Positions 24,301 through 34,540 are shown, counted from the first letter of the stretch. The stretch is DNA of 64,000 nt from Desulfosporosinus sp. Tol-M (GCA_000770645.1 JQID01000039.1:1-64000); one strand, 5' to 3'. The notes: a model not told the origin generated them from the sequence alone. Numbers and translations are program-made.

Positions 24301-26979
24301 ATGGCGACGGGGAAATTGACAATTTTTTTAGGGGCTGCCTCAGGAGTCGGAAAAACTTACGCGATGTTAGAAGCTGCTCTGAGTAGACTATCGGAAGGCA
24401 TGGATGTAGTTGTGGGTCAAATCGAGACGCATGGGAGAGCGGAAACCGAAGCAATGCTCAAGGAATTGACGGTTATTCCAGCAAGGTCTCTGGTTTATGA
24501 AGGCAGAATCGTCGGTGAGCTGGATTTAGATGCTGTCTTAGCCCGCCGCCCGCAGATTGTTTTGATCGACGGATTGGCGCACACTAATATACCAGGTTCG
24601 CGGCATAAAAAACGCTATATGGATGTCCAGGAATTACTAACCGCGGGAATCAGTGTTTATACCACTGTAAATATCCAACACCTAGAGACCTTAAAGGATA
24701 TTGTTGCCCAGATTACAGGTGTTACGGTGCGGGAGACAGTTCCCGATCAAGTCTTAGAAACAGCGTTCCAAATTCAGTTGATTGATATCCCACCCGAAGA
24801 GTTAATTCAAAGATTTCAAGACGGTAAGATTAATGTTTCGGATCAGGCTGCAGCGGAGTTAAAAAAATTCCTGCGACCTGGAAATATTAACGCTTTGCGA
24901 GAATTAGCCCTGCGCTATACGGCCCAACGTGTGGACCGTCAGTTGGAATCCTATATGCAGGTTCACGGCATAGGCGGACCCTGGCCAACGGGCGAAAAGA
25001 TTTTAGTCTGTATAAGTGCCAGTCCCTTCTCTACGCAGTTGATTCGGATTGCCAAAAGAATGGCGGAGCGGGTACAGGGAGAATGGTTTGCCGTGCATGT
25101 CGAAACCCTTCAACGTTTTCCCATTAGCGAAGCTGAAAAAGACTCTCTGACTCAAAATTTTCGTTTAGCGGAGGAGTTGGGTGCTGAAATTATCGGTCTA
25201 ACGGGGAATAACGTAGTTGAAGAGATTCTGGAGCTGGCGAGAAAACGTAATGTTTCGCAGATCATTATTGGTAAACCGGAGCATTCGCGCTTCCGGGAGA
25301 TCATGCATGGCTCGATAGTCGACAAAGTTATCCGGCAGAGTCATGGAATCAGTATTCATGTTATCCCAGGAAGTCGGCAAAAGGCGGAGTTTAGCCGTAA
25401 TCAGGCAGGAACAAAACGGGATGAAGCCGGAACAAGAACTAAAAGAAGGAAGAGCTTATCCCCAGTATTTCCTTACTTAGCGTCCAGCCTGATAGTAATA
25501 CTTATGACATGGGGAATTACCCTGATTAGTTCGTTTCTCGGACTCGTTAATATTTCCCTGCTTTATCTCCTGCCGGTCTTAATAAGTGCGGCGCGCTGGG
25601 GAACATATCCGGCTATTGTGACAGCGGTGCTGGGGATACTGACTTTCGATATATTTTTTGTGCCGCCTATTTTTAGTATTACGGTAGCAGATCTCCGCTA
25701 TCTAATCAGCTTTGCTATCTTTATTTTAGTAGGATTAATTATTGGGACTCTTTCTCTGCGCTTAAAAAGACAAGTAACTTATTCACGCCAGCGGGAAAAC
25801 AGCATTTCAGCACTTTATGCCCTAAGCCGGGATATTGCCGCCGTAGATAACCTGGATGCTGTATTAGAGTGTATCGTCAGTAATGTCTCTAATACACTGG
25901 ATGGGCAAGTGATGGTGCTGCTACCCAATGAAAAAGCTCAATTAGTGCTCAGAAAAGATTCCGGATATAATAATTTCTATAATGATCATGAACTCGCGGT
26001 TGCTGCCTGGGTCTATGCAAGAGGACAAAAAGCGGGGAATGGAACGGAAACCTTTGGCGCCGCTGCCGCGCTTTATTTACCCCTCAGTACGGAGCAGGGA
26101 ACGCATGGGGTTTTAGGTATTTGTTTTAATGAAGCTGCGGCGCAATTTGACGCTGAGCGTATTCGGATCTTGGAAGCCTTTACCAGGTTGGCCGGCATGG
26201 CCATCAACAGAGTAAAATTAACGGAGCAAGCCAGAGAAACTCTTGCTTTGGTCGAGTCCGAACGCTTACGTACAGCATTGTTTAATTCTCTCTCACACGA
26301 TTTGCGCACCCCGCTGTCTTCAATTATCGGCGCAGTTACCGGACTTCTCGAAGATCAAAACGTCGTTTATAGTCCCGAGGTGCGAAGCGAGTTGCTGCAT
26401 ACTATTCTGCAGGGAGCGGAACGAATGAATCGCTTTGTCAGTAACTTGTTGGATATGGCTCGGCTGGAAAGTGGTATGCTTAGATTAAATAAAGAATGGT
26501 GCGACCTTCAAGATATTATTGGGGTTTCGATTAATAGGCTGGGAGTCGCCTTCAATCATCGTCCCCTGGATATTGATATCCAGGATGAATTACCATTGGT
26601 GCAAGCAGATGGGATTTTAATCGAGCAAGTATTTATTAATTTGTTGGACAATGCGCTAAAATATTCGGAAAAGGGCAGCATAATTGCGGTTTCGATCAGG
26701 CAGCTTGAAAAGAAACTGGTGATCGAGGTAGCTAATCGGAGTCAGGGTATTCCCGAGACGGACTTAAGTAAGATTTTTGATAAATTTTACAGACTGAATT
26801 CCCCCCTCCAGGTAAGTGGAACAGGACTCGGCTTAGCTATTTGTAAAGGGTTAATAGAAGCGCATGGCGGAGATATTTGGGCGGAAAATAATAAACTTGG
26901 AGGGGTGACCATTACTTTTACTTTGCCGTTAACCAATCAATTTACAGGTAGAGTTCCTGCGATGGATGAAGGAGATTAA
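24301..26979 (+). CDS. kdpD: Osmosensitive K+ channel sensor histidine kinase KdpD
   Basis: An 892-residue sensor kinase, complete. Order: KdpD N-terminal domain with Walker A GAASGVGKT near residue 11 and the DGLAHTNIPGSRH segment; USP-like domain about 220-350; four closely spaced membrane helices about 390-480; GAF-like region; HisKA with SLSHDLRTPLSSIIG (phospho-acceptor His near 667); HATPase with FINLLDNALKYS and GTGLGLAICKGL. It senses low K+ or turgor and phosphorylates KdpE. ATG 24301 (AAGGGTG upstream, MATGKLTIFLGAASG) is preferred; a TTG at 24211 would add 30 atypical residues. Its classic target kdpFABC is destroyed here. Confidence 0.95.
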   Translation: MATGKLTIFLGAASGVGKTYAMLEAALSRLSEGMDVVVGQIETHGRAETEAMLKELTVIPARSLVYEGRIVGELDLDAVLARRPQIVLIDGLAHTNIPGSRHKKRYMDVQELLTAGISVYTTVNIQHLETLKDIVAQITGVTVRETVPDQVLETAFQIQLIDIPPEELIQRFQDGKINVSDQAAAELKKFLRPGNINALRELALRYTAQRVDRQLESYMQVHGIGGPWPTGEKILVCISASPFSTQLIRIAKRMAERVQGEWFAVHVETLQRFPISEAEKDSLTQNFRLAEELGAEIIGLTGNNVVEEILELARKRNVSQIIIGKPEHSRFREIMHGSIVDKVIRQSHGISIHVIPGSRQKAEFSRNQAGTKRDEAGTRTKRRKSLSPVFPYLASSLIVILMTWGITLISSFLGLVNISLLYLLPVLISAARWGTYPAIVTAVLGILTFDIFFVPPIFSITVADLRYLISFAIFILVGLIIGTLSLRLKRQVTYSRQRENSISALYALSRDIAAVDNLDAVLECIVSNVSNTLDGQVMVLLPNEKAQLVLRKDSGYNNFYNDHELAVAAWVYARGQKAGNGTETFGAAAALYLPLSTEQGTHGVLGICFNEAAAQFDAERIRILEAFTRLAGMAINRVKLTEQARETLALVESERLRTALFNSLSHDLRTPLSSIIGAVTGLLEDQNVVYSPEVRSELLHTILQGAERMNRFVSNLLDMARLESGMLRLNKEWCDLQDIIGVSINRLGVAFNHRPLDIDIQDELPLVQADGILIEQVFINLLDNALKYSEKGSIIAVSIRQLEKKLVIEVANRSQGIPETDLSKIFDKFYRLNSPLQVSGTGLGLAICKGLIEAHGGDIWAENNKLGGVTITFTLPLTNQFTGRVPAMDEGD

Positions 26980-26980
26980 G

Positions 26981-27664
26981 ATGGAAAACAAAGGGTCAAG
27001 GATTTTAATTATTGATGACGAAACACCGATTCGGCGGTTTTTACGTGTTGCCTTAACAAGTAATGGATATGTGGTAAAAGACGTCGGGACAGGCAGTGAA
27101 GGTCTGGACGCGGCAGCAATGTTCAGCCCCGATGTAGTTATTCTGGATTTAGGATTACCCGATATCGATGGACTTGAAGTGCTGCGTCAATTTCGGGAAT
27201 GGACCAAAGTACCCATCATCATCCTTTCAGTCAAAGAACAGGAAAAAGATAAAATTTCTGCTTTAGACTCCGGAGCGGACGACTATGTGACCAAACCCTT
27301 TGGGATGGGTGAATTATTAGCCCGCATTCGGGCGGCTATGCGTCATACTGTTGAGGCAGAAGAACAGCCTAATTTGCAATTTGACGATCTGTCTCTGGAT
27401 TTAGTTCATCGCCGGATCAGCAGGGATAATAAAGAAATCAAGCTAACCTTAACAGAATATGAGATAGTAAAGTACTTAGCGATTAACGCTGGAAAAGTAA
27501 TTACCCACAAGGCTTTACTGCATACCGTCTGGGGGAAGGCCTATGAGAAAGAAGTACAATATTTGAGAGTTTATATTGGCCAAATCCGGAGAAAGCTGGA
27601 ACTTGATCCATCCCGCCCAAGGCATATTATTACCGAATCTGGAGTAGGATATCGTTTGCTTTAA
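26981..27664 (+). CDS. kdpE: Response regulator KdpE (OmpR/PhoB family)
   Basis: A 227-residue regulator. The receiver domain has IDDETPIRRFL, phospho-acceptor Asp in VVILDLGLPDIDG (about residue 54), and Lys in YVTKPFGMGEL. The winged-helix output domain has LTLTEYEIVKYLAINAGKVI and ESGVGYRL at the end. AAGGAG sits 6 nt before ATG 26981, directly after the kdpD stop. With kdpA and kdpB gone, the flanking permease genes are the obvious remaining targets. Confidence 0.95.
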   Translation: MENKGSRILIIDDETPIRRFLRVALTSNGYVVKDVGTGSEGLDAAAMFSPDVVILDLGLPDIDGLEVLRQFREWTKVPIIILSVKEQEKDKISALDSGADDYVTKPFGMGELLARIRAAMRHTVEAEEQPNLQFDDLSLDLVHRRISRDNKEIKLTLTEYEIVKYLAINAGKVITHKALLHTVWGKAYEKEVQYLRVYIGQIRRKLELDPSRPRHIITESGVGYRLL

Positions 27665-27854
27665 CAAAATTTTGCTCTCACCTTCCAACGACTAGATAAA
27701 TGGTTTAAATTGGAGTAGAATCACTATGTTACAAATAAATGAAGAATCCTAAGGAACATTCACTTCTTTCATAATGTCATAATCTTGTAATCTTGTAATC
27801 TCATAATGGATCAAACGTCTCAGTATAACTGTGATATTCGAAGGAGTAAGGAAA

Positions 27855-29780
27855 ATGCATTCTTTATCAAAAAAATTACCACACGTTAGTTTGAGTTCCC
27901 TAATTTTTGGGAATCCATTGAAGAGCAAAAGCGCCGAAGAGCATAAGGTGGGCGTGCTGGCTAGTATTCCGGTTTTTGGATCTTCAATTATTTCTTCGCA
28001 AGGTTATGCTGTGGATGAGATACTCTATGTCCTGGTCGCTCTGGGAGCGGTTGGTTTTGCACAGGCGTCGAAGGTTTCTTTAGGAGTTATCCTCTTACTC
28101 GGCAGTATTATGTTAGTCTATCGAAAAGCGATCCAAAAGTATCCGCAGGGAGGCGGCTCTTACACAATTGCCCGGGAGTTTCTGGGCGTTAATTATGGTT
28201 TACTGGCAGGAGCCGGTTTGTCTTTAGACTATATTCTAACAGTTGCCGTCAGTGTCAGTTCCGCTGTTGAAAACATCACCGGCGTAATACCCTGGGTGGC
28301 GACAACCCCGAATCATAAAATAGGGGTCATCATTGGGATTATTATATTTATGACGATTGTCAATTTAAGAGGTTTAAAGGAATCTGCCGCTCTCTTTTCC
28401 TTACCTGTTTATTTCTATCTATTCAGTGTTTTAACTCTGGTGGGTATTGGGGTTTATAAAACTTTAGTGTTCGGAGTTGACCCAGCGCTGGTCACCCATC
28501 CTATGGCAATTACCGGCAATGGACTGACATTATTTATATTTCTTCGAGCATTGGCAGGAGGAACGACGGCCTTAACCGGGATCGAAGCGATTAGTAATGG
28601 TGTTGCAGCTTATAAGGTGCCAGCTCAAAAAAGAGCAATTAGCACCCTTTTTATCCTTGGAGTCATTGTAACAGTTGGCTTAAGCGGGCTTGCATTTTTA
28701 GCTAGTAATTATCACACTGTTCCTACGCCTCAAAATACCGTTCTGAATCAGTTAGGGCTGATTATCTACGGTCAGACCTTTATGTATTATATTTTAATGG
28801 TTTGTTCCGCCGTGATCTTGGTAATTGCAGCGAATACTTCATTTGCAGGGTTACCAATTCTCCTTAATTTGATGGCCAGGGATGGTTATATGCCCCGTTA
28901 CTTTAAAAACCTTGGGGACCGCTTAGTCTATGATAAAGGGATCTGGCTTTTGACGATCATCGGTATCGTGTTAGTGATCATCTTCAAAGGGAATACTCAC
29001 CTAATGATTCCACTATATGCTGTTGGCGTGCTTATTGGTTTTGCTTTAACCGGGATTGGTCTGGCAAAACATACTTTTGAAGTAAAAGAACGGAATTGGC
29101 TTGGCGATATTATTGTTTTTAGTTTTGGAGGGTTCGTGTCCACTGTTATATTTCTGGTCTTTTTAGTCACGAAATTTAGAGAGGGAGCATGGATCGTTGT
29201 AATTATTTTGCCAACAATGATGGGCATATTCAAGCATGTGCATACTGTATATCAAAATGAAAAAGATGTAATCCATCCTTCGATTGCAGATATTGCCCTA
29301 TTTGCGGAACGAATTACTGAAATTAATCAGCGAAGACAATCCAGTAATCTATCCGAATATCGAAATAAGTGTATAGTGCCCGTATTTGATATAAATAGGG
29401 TGGTTCTGAAAGCCTTGCTATATGCCGCTGAAGCAACCCCCCTTGTAACGGCAGTTCATATTGCTTCTGATATGGAGAGAGCTGAAAAGCTACGGAAACA
29501 CTGGAACGAGAGTCATATCGGGATCGAACTTGAAATCATAGAGTCACCGTATCGAGAGGTTGTCAAAGATATAATTCATTATATCGATCAAGCGGAGTCT
29601 GATCCGCGCTGGACATCGATCACGGTTGTTATTCCGGAATACGTACCAAATAAATTCTGGCAGAATTTCCTGCATAACCAGACGGGACAATTACTTAAGC
29701 TGCTACTATATCTGAGAAAAAATATCTATGTTACGAGCATACCTTATCACCCACCGGCAAATATGCCAAAATTAAAGTAG
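27855..29780 (+). CDS. APC-superfamily permease, KimA/YdaO-like probable potassium importer (copy 2)
   Basis: A 641-residue paralogue of the protein at 21994, collinear over the full length (SIIISSQGYAVDEILYVLV, GGGSYTIAREFLGVNYGLL, VNLRGLKESAALFSLPVY, NKFWQNFLHNQTGQLLKLLL). About 12 membrane helices and a soluble C-terminal domain. ATG 27855 has AAGGAGTAAGG upstream; an in-frame GTG at 27831 is less likely. It lies 190 bp after kdpE, in a separate leader that holds a short TAATCTTG triplicate, and 20 bp before the PhoH-like gene, with which it is probably co-transcribed. Confidence 0.82.
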   Translation: MHSLSKKLPHVSLSSLIFGNPLKSKSAEEHKVGVLASIPVFGSSIISSQGYAVDEILYVLVALGAVGFAQASKVSLGVILLLGSIMLVYRKAIQKYPQGGGSYTIAREFLGVNYGLLAGAGLSLDYILTVAVSVSSAVENITGVIPWVATTPNHKIGVIIGIIIFMTIVNLRGLKESAALFSLPVYFYLFSVLTLVGIGVYKTLVFGVDPALVTHPMAITGNGLTLFIFLRALAGGTTALTGIEAISNGVAAYKVPAQKRAISTLFILGVIVTVGLSGLAFLASNYHTVPTPQNTVLNQLGLIIYGQTFMYYILMVCSAVILVIAANTSFAGLPILLNLMARDGYMPRYFKNLGDRLVYDKGIWLLTIIGIVLVIIFKGNTHLMIPLYAVGVLIGFALTGIGLAKHTFEVKERNWLGDIIVFSFGGFVSTVIFLVFLVTKFREGAWIVVIILPTMMGIFKHVHTVYQNEKDVIHPSIADIALFAERITEINQRRQSSNLSEYRNKCIVPVFDINRVVLKALLYAAEATPLVTAVHIASDMERAEKLRKHWNESHIGIELEIIESPYREVVKDIIHYIDQAESDPRWTSITVVIPEYVPNKFWQNFLHNQTGQLLKLLLYLRKNIYVTSIPYHPPANMPKLK

Positions 29781-29800
29781 ATGGAGGAGTAGTTTGCAAT

Positions 29801-30481
29801 ATGCCACTACCTGAGAATAACTTGTTGTTTGGGTTTGCCCCAAAATTGACCGTTGAACAACTGGAATATGTTAACGCGATATTTGATAATCAATTAGTCA
29901 TGGTAGACGCTAAAGCAGGAACTGGAAAAACCACCCTGGCAGTGGCTTGCGCTAAGATTTTTCGTAAACCGCTTACCTATATTTTTAATCCGGTCCAAGA
30001 ATCCTTAATGGGTTTTCGACCCGGTACACAGTCCGAAAAGGAAAGTATCTATCATCAGCCTCTCATAGACGCTCTCCTGGAGATCAATGAGAACCCCGTT
30101 CAGTGTGTATATAATGAGGAAGTATTGGCAAACGAAGCACTGCGGAGAAGGGTAACTCTAAAACGAGTGATGGATAACATTTGGTGTTACCCGAAGAGTC
30201 CAATATTCCTGAGAGGAACTAATCTCAAAGACATGACCATTATCATCGATGAATGTCAGAATTTTACGATCATGGAATTGCGGACGATATTTACTCGTAT
30301 CCATGATTCATGTAAGGTCATCTGTATCGGACATTCAGGACAAATTGACATTCCCGTTGCCAAGAGCGGTTTTGTTCCATATATGGAACACTTTAAGGAT
30401 CAACCGTATTGCAGGATTATTACCTTAACTAAGAACTTCCGTGGGGAATTGGCGAATTGGGCGGACGCATTGAAAGATTAG
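29801..30481 (+). CDS. PhoH-like P-loop ATPase
   Basis: A 226-residue PhoH-domain protein with Walker A AKAGTGKTTLAVA near residue 38, Walker B MTIIIDECQNF near 145, and the following GHSGQIDIP and TLTKNFRGELANW segments typical of the PhoH/PhoH2 superfamily of predicted helicase-like ATPases. It lacks KH or PIN domains. Exact role unknown (RNA metabolism or stress). GGAGGAG precedes the ATG; distance to the permease gene is 20 bp. Confidence 0.85.
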   Translation: MPLPENNLLFGFAPKLTVEQLEYVNAIFDNQLVMVDAKAGTGKTTLAVACAKIFRKPLTYIFNPVQESLMGFRPGTQSEKESIYHQPLIDALLEINENPVQCVYNEEVLANEALRRRVTLKRVMDNIWCYPKSPIFLRGTNLKDMTIIIDECQNFTIMELRTIFTRIHDSCKVICIGHSGQIDIPVAKSGFVPYMEHFKDQPYCRIITLTKNFRGELANWADALKD

Positions 30482-30524
30482 TCATATATTTAGTATCTAA
30501 AAATTCTTACTGGTGGAGGATGGT

Positions 30525-33500
30525 ATGGGATCACAAGAAGTCAAAAGAATATATGTCGAAAAAAAGCCAGGCTATGACATTGAAGCCCAGGGTCTCTATG
30601 ACGATTTAGTGGAGAGTTTGGGCATTGAAGGATTAGAGGGCTTAAGAGTCATCAACCGTTACGATATATCCGGTATTTCGGATGAGGAGTTTGCTAAGTC
30701 TCGTCCGATTATTTTTGCGGAGCCTCCGCTGGACTTAGTGTTTGACGAGGATTTGAAAATTCCGCCTGAGGACCGGGTTTTTGCTATGGAATACCTGCCT
30801 GGTCAGTATGATCAGCGGGCTGATTCCGCCGCCCAATGTGTTCAGATTTTAACCCAAAAAGAGCGACCCAATATTGCTTCGGCTAAAGTGATCGTAATTC
30901 AGGGTCAACTCTCGGAGGAAGATTTTCAGAGAATTAAGGCTTATTGCATTAACCCTGTCGAAGCACAGGAGGCTTCTCTGGAAAAACCGGAAAGTCTGGA
31001 ATTTGAACCTGTGATTCCGCCTGATGTGGAAAGTATCGAGCGTTTTATTGAGAAGTCGCCTGTTGAGCTAAAAGCATTTTTCCAAGAAACCGGTTTAGCG
31101 ATGAGTTATGAGGATTTGGCGTTTTGCCAGGCTTATTTCCGGGATACAGAGCAACGCAATCCGACGCTTACGGAGATCCGGGTAATTGATACTTACTGGT
31201 CGGATCATTGTCGCCATACGACGTTTAATACTGTTATCGAAGAGGTTTCTTTTTCGGAAGGGGATTTTGCGCGCCCACTAGCCACTGCTTATCAGGAATA
31301 CCTCACCTCCAGGAACTATGTTTATGGTGAAAATCCTTCTCAGAGAGATGTCTGTTTGATGGATATCGCTGTTTTAGCTATGAAAGAACTAAAGAAGAGA
31401 GGGGTTTTAGCAGACCTCGATCAATCGGAGGAGATCAATGCCTGTAGTATTGTAGTGAATGTCGATATCAGCGGCCAAAATGAAGAGTGGTTGGTGATGT
31501 TCAAGAATGAGACCCATAATCATCCTACAGAAATCGAACCGTTTGGAGGAGCGGCAACCTGTTTGGGTGGCGCTATCCGCGACCCTTTGTCCGGTCGCAC
31601 TTATGTTTACCAGGCTATGCGTTTGACGGGGAGCGGGGACCCCAGGACAAAACTGGAAGATACTCTAGCCGGTAAGCTGCCTCAAAGAAAGATAACCAGG
31701 GGTGCGGCGGCGGGATATAGTTCCTACGGTAATCAAATCGGAATTGCCACAGGACAAGTTACGGAAGTCTATCATGAAGGCTTTGTGGCCAAACGGATGG
31801 AAATCGGGGCTGTGATTGCGGCAGCTCCCCGTGAAAACGTGATACGCAAAGTCCCTGAACCAGGTGATGTTGTCGTTTTGGTCGGCGGAAGAACAGGCCG
31901 GGACGGGTGTGGCGGGGCTACAGGCTCTTCTAAAGAACACACTTGTGAGTCATTACTGACCTGTGGGGCGGAAGTGCAAAAAGGCAATCCTCCCACAGAA
32001 CGCAAGATCCAAAGACTCTTTCGTAAGGCGAAGGTAAGTAAATTAATTAAACGCTGTAATGATTTTGGCGCAGGAGGCGTCGCCGTTGCCATAGGGGAAT
32101 TAACTGATGGCTTGGAAATTTACTTGGATACAGTTCCTAAAAAGTATGATGGACTGGACGGAACAGAACTGGCAATTTCTGAATCTCAGGAACGCATGGC
32201 CGTGGTAATTTCAGCTGAAGACTTGGAGACGTTTGTCCGCTATGCTCAGGAGGAAAACCTGGAAGCTACTTTAGTGGCCAGGGTTAGTTCTAACCCCAGG
32301 CTCAAAATGTTTTGGCGGGGGAAGACGATAGTCGATGTCAGCAGAGAGTTTCTCAATACCAATGGGGTTAAGCAGAAAACGAAGGTCAAGGTGAATCTTC
32401 CTAATGCCGATCGTAACTACTTTAAGAGGCTACCGGAAATAATTGAGCGAAAGTTAGCCGTGATTGACGAAGACGTTTCCTTGCTTAAAGAGGCTTGGTT
32501 GGTCAATTTAGCAGACTTAAATGTTTGTAGTCAGAAAGGTTTAGTGGAGAGGTTTGACGGCAGCATCGGCAGGGCATCCGTCCTGATGCCGTTGGGTGGT
32601 AAATATCAAACGACTCCGGCGGAAGGCATGGTGGCAAAAATTCCGCTGCTGTCGGGGGAAACAAATACTGCGACCATGATGACTTATGGCTATAATCCGC
32701 AATTAGCTCTCTGGAGTCCGTTTCACGGTGCCTTATATGCTGTTATTGATGCTGTCACCAAGATTGTGGCTTTGGGTGGGGATTTTCGCCAGGTGCGGCT
32801 TACACTACAAGAGTATTTTGAAAAACTGGGGACTGCTCCGGAAAAGTGGGGGAAACCCTTCAGTGCCTTACTCGGGGCGTTTTATGCTCAGAAAAAACTG
32901 GGTATCCCGGCCATTGGCGGCAAAGACAGTATGTCCGGTACCTTTATGGATTTGAATGTTCCGCCAACGTTGGTGGCCTTTGCAGTCAATGTTATCCATA
33001 CAGATAAGGTTATATCCCAAGAGTTTAAAAGAATTGGCAGTCAAGTTGTCTTGGTATCGGCTGAGCGGGATGAACATGAAGTCCCTAATTTTGAGCAGCT
33101 GATCAAAAATTATCTCAGGATTAACGAGTTGATTCATTCCGGGAGAGTCTTGGCAACGCATACCGTGAGGATGGGCGGACTGGCCGCTGCTCTCAGCAAA
33201 ATGTCTTTTGGCAATCGAATCGGGATAGCTATAAACGCTCAGATGGATATGAAGAGTTTGTTTACTGCGGACTACGGTTCAATTGTCTTGGAAATCGCTG
33301 AAGCAGTAAATTTAAAAGATATTTTTGGTGGGGTAGAGTATCAACTGCTGGGTTTTACGCAGGAAAAATCTGTGATTACGGTTAATGGATTAGATATTGA
33401 GTTGGATGTTGCTTTACCAGCCTGGGAAAAACCACTCGAAAAAATCTTCCCTACTCAGACGGAAAAGGTTGCCGAGCCGGTCGTGGTCAGTTATGATTTT

Positions 33501-34334
33501 CGCAATACTCATATACCGTCCACTAAAGTTGCCAAGCCGAGAATCTTTATTCCCGTTTTTCCTGGGACCAATTGCGAATACGATTCCGCAATAGCCTTTG
33601 AGCAAGCTGGAGGCTTAGTTGAAACTTTGGTGATCAGAAATCTCAATGCTGTTGACGTGGAACAATCCATCTTAGAGATGGTTAAAAAGATCGGTCAGTC
33701 TCAAATTGTGATGATCCCGGGCGGTTTCAGTGCTGGGGATGAACCGGACGGTTCTGGCAAATTTATAGCTACCATGTTCAGAAATCCAAGGATTAAAGAA
33801 GCGGTGTTGGAACTATTACAAGAACGTGACGGCTTAATGCTCGGGATTTGCAATGGATTTCAAGCCTTAATTAAACTGGGCCTCGTACCTTACGGCGAAA
33901 TCAGGGATATAACCGAGGATTCTCCGACTCTTACGTATAACAAAATAGGGCGTCACGTTTCCTGCATGGTTCAAACGAAAGTTGTTTCCACCCTCTCCCC
34001 TTGGTTTAGTGGGGTTGAACTCGGTGAAGTTCATACCGTGCCTATCTCCCACGGCGAAGGACGTTTCGTTGCTTCTCACGAAGTAATCCGGACGTTGATT
34101 TCTAATGGACAAATTGCTACCCAATATGTCGATTTCCATGGTAACCCCAGTAATGATATTATCTATACTCCGAATGGTTCTTACGAAGCAATTGAAGGAA
34201 TTACCAGCCCGGATGGACGTATTCTCGGTAAGATGGCCCATTCCGAAAGAACCGGCAGGGGAGTAGCGATTAATGTCCCGGGGAATAAGTACCAACCCAT
34301 TTTCACCGGGGGAGTAAATTACTTCAGGGGATAA
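30525..34334 (+). CDS. purL: Phosphoribosylformylglycinamidine synthase, single-chain
   Basis: A 1269-residue enzyme converting FGAR, glutamine and ATP to FGAM in purine synthesis. N-terminal and linker regions are followed by the ATP-grasp-like PurM-fold pair: TYWSDHCRHTTFNT, FKNETHNHPTEIEPFGGAAT, then ALLGAFYAQKKLGIPAIGGK. The C-terminal class I glutaminase has nucleophile Cys in LGICNGFQALIKLGL and HGEGRFVAS. Such large PurL forms occur in clostridia instead of separate PurS/PurL/PurQ. ATG 30525 has GGAGG 5 nt upstream. The gene stands apart from other pur genes; no purine riboswitch lies in the 43-bp gap before it. Confidence 0.96.
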   Translation: MGSQEVKRIYVEKKPGYDIEAQGLYDDLVESLGIEGLEGLRVINRYDISGISDEEFAKSRPIIFAEPPLDLVFDEDLKIPPEDRVFAMEYLPGQYDQRADSAAQCVQILTQKERPNIASAKVIVIQGQLSEEDFQRIKAYCINPVEAQEASLEKPESLEFEPVIPPDVESIERFIEKSPVELKAFFQETGLAMSYEDLAFCQAYFRDTEQRNPTLTEIRVIDTYWSDHCRHTTFNTVIEEVSFSEGDFARPLATAYQEYLTSRNYVYGENPSQRDVCLMDIAVLAMKELKKRGVLADLDQSEEINACSIVVNVDISGQNEEWLVMFKNETHNHPTEIEPFGGAATCLGGAIRDPLSGRTYVYQAMRLTGSGDPRTKLEDTLAGKLPQRKITRGAAAGYSSYGNQIGIATGQVTEVYHEGFVAKRMEIGAVIAAAPRENVIRKVPEPGDVVVLVGGRTGRDGCGGATGSSKEHTCESLLTCGAEVQKGNPPTERKIQRLFRKAKVSKLIKRCNDFGAGGVAVAIGELTDGLEIYLDTVPKKYDGLDGTELAISESQERMAVVISAEDLETFVRYAQEENLEATLVARVSSNPRLKMFWRGKTIVDVSREFLNTNGVKQKTKVKVNLPNADRNYFKRLPEIIERKLAVIDEDVSLLKEAWLVNLADLNVCSQKGLVERFDGSIGRASVLMPLGGKYQTTPAEGMVAKIPLLSGETNTATMMTYGYNPQLALWSPFHGALYAVIDAVTKIVALGGDFRQVRLTLQEYFEKLGTAPEKWGKPFSALLGAFYAQKKLGIPAIGGKDSMSGTFMDLNVPPTLVAFAVNVIHTDKVISQEFKRIGSQVVLVSAERDEHEVPNFEQLIKNYLRINELIHSGRVLATHTVRMGGLAAALSKMSFGNRIGIAINAQMDMKSLFTADYGSIVLEIAEAVNLKDIFGGVEYQLLGFTQEKSVITVNGLDIELDVALPAWEKPLEKIFPTQTEKVAEPVVVSYDFRNTHIPSTKVAKPRIFIPVFPGTNCEYDSAIAFEQAGGLVETLVIRNLNAVDVEQSILEMVKKIGQSQIVMIPGGFSAGDEPDGSGKFIATMFRNPRIKEAVLELLQERDGLMLGICNGFQALIKLGLVPYGEIRDITEDSPTLTYNKIGRHVSCMVQTKVVSTLSPWFSGVELGEVHTVPISHGEGRFVASHEVIRTLISNGQIATQYVDFHGNPSNDIIYTPNGSYEAIEGITSPDGRILGKMAHSERTGRGVAINVPGNKYQPIFTGGVNYFRG

Positions 34335-34366
34335 GTAATAAAGTATAAGAAAGAAGAGAGAATTAA

Positions 34367-34534
34367 ATGAGAGTCTGGAACGGAACAATGAGCAGCTCCA
34401 ACCGGGCAACGGCGATAGGGGTGAGCAAAAGTCAAATCAACCTGAAATGGACGGCGGTAAGCGGGGCAACAAAAATAAAAAAGGAGAGCGTTAAGCCCTC
34501 CGCCTCGTTCGTTTCAATAAGATTTAGATGGTAA
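34367..34534 (+). pseudogene. Possible remnant of a fibronectin type III domain
   Basis: A 55-codon frame contains SQINLKWTAVSGATKIKK, which looks like the B-strand to C-strand part of a bacterial Fn3 domain (usually SxxSIxLxWTAVSGATGYKVYR). The rest of the domain is absent, there is no clear ribosome site, and the minus-strand terminator of the next gene lies within it. Probably a decayed end of a lost surface protein or chance. Confidence 0.3.
34471..34501 (-). terminator. Terminator of the 40-residue minus-strand gene
   Basis: On the minus strand GGAGGGC pairs with GCTCTCC (one wobble) and is followed by TTTTTTT. It lies 40 bp past the stop of the small gene at 34541-34663. Confidence 0.7.
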
Positions 34535-34540
34535 CTGATA

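Noticed and set aside
27665-27854. c-di-AMP (ydaO-type) riboswitch in front of the KimA-like permease genes
   Set aside because: Looked for in both leaders; neither has the conserved element, only short AT-rich repeats.
30482-30524. Purine riboswitch before purL
   Set aside because: Only 43 bp separate purL from the PhoH-like gene and no aptamer-like sequence fits.
31665-32092. Minus-strand ORFs of 91 and 106 codons inside purL
   Set aside because: Shadows of the purL frame without ribosome sites or recognisable products.
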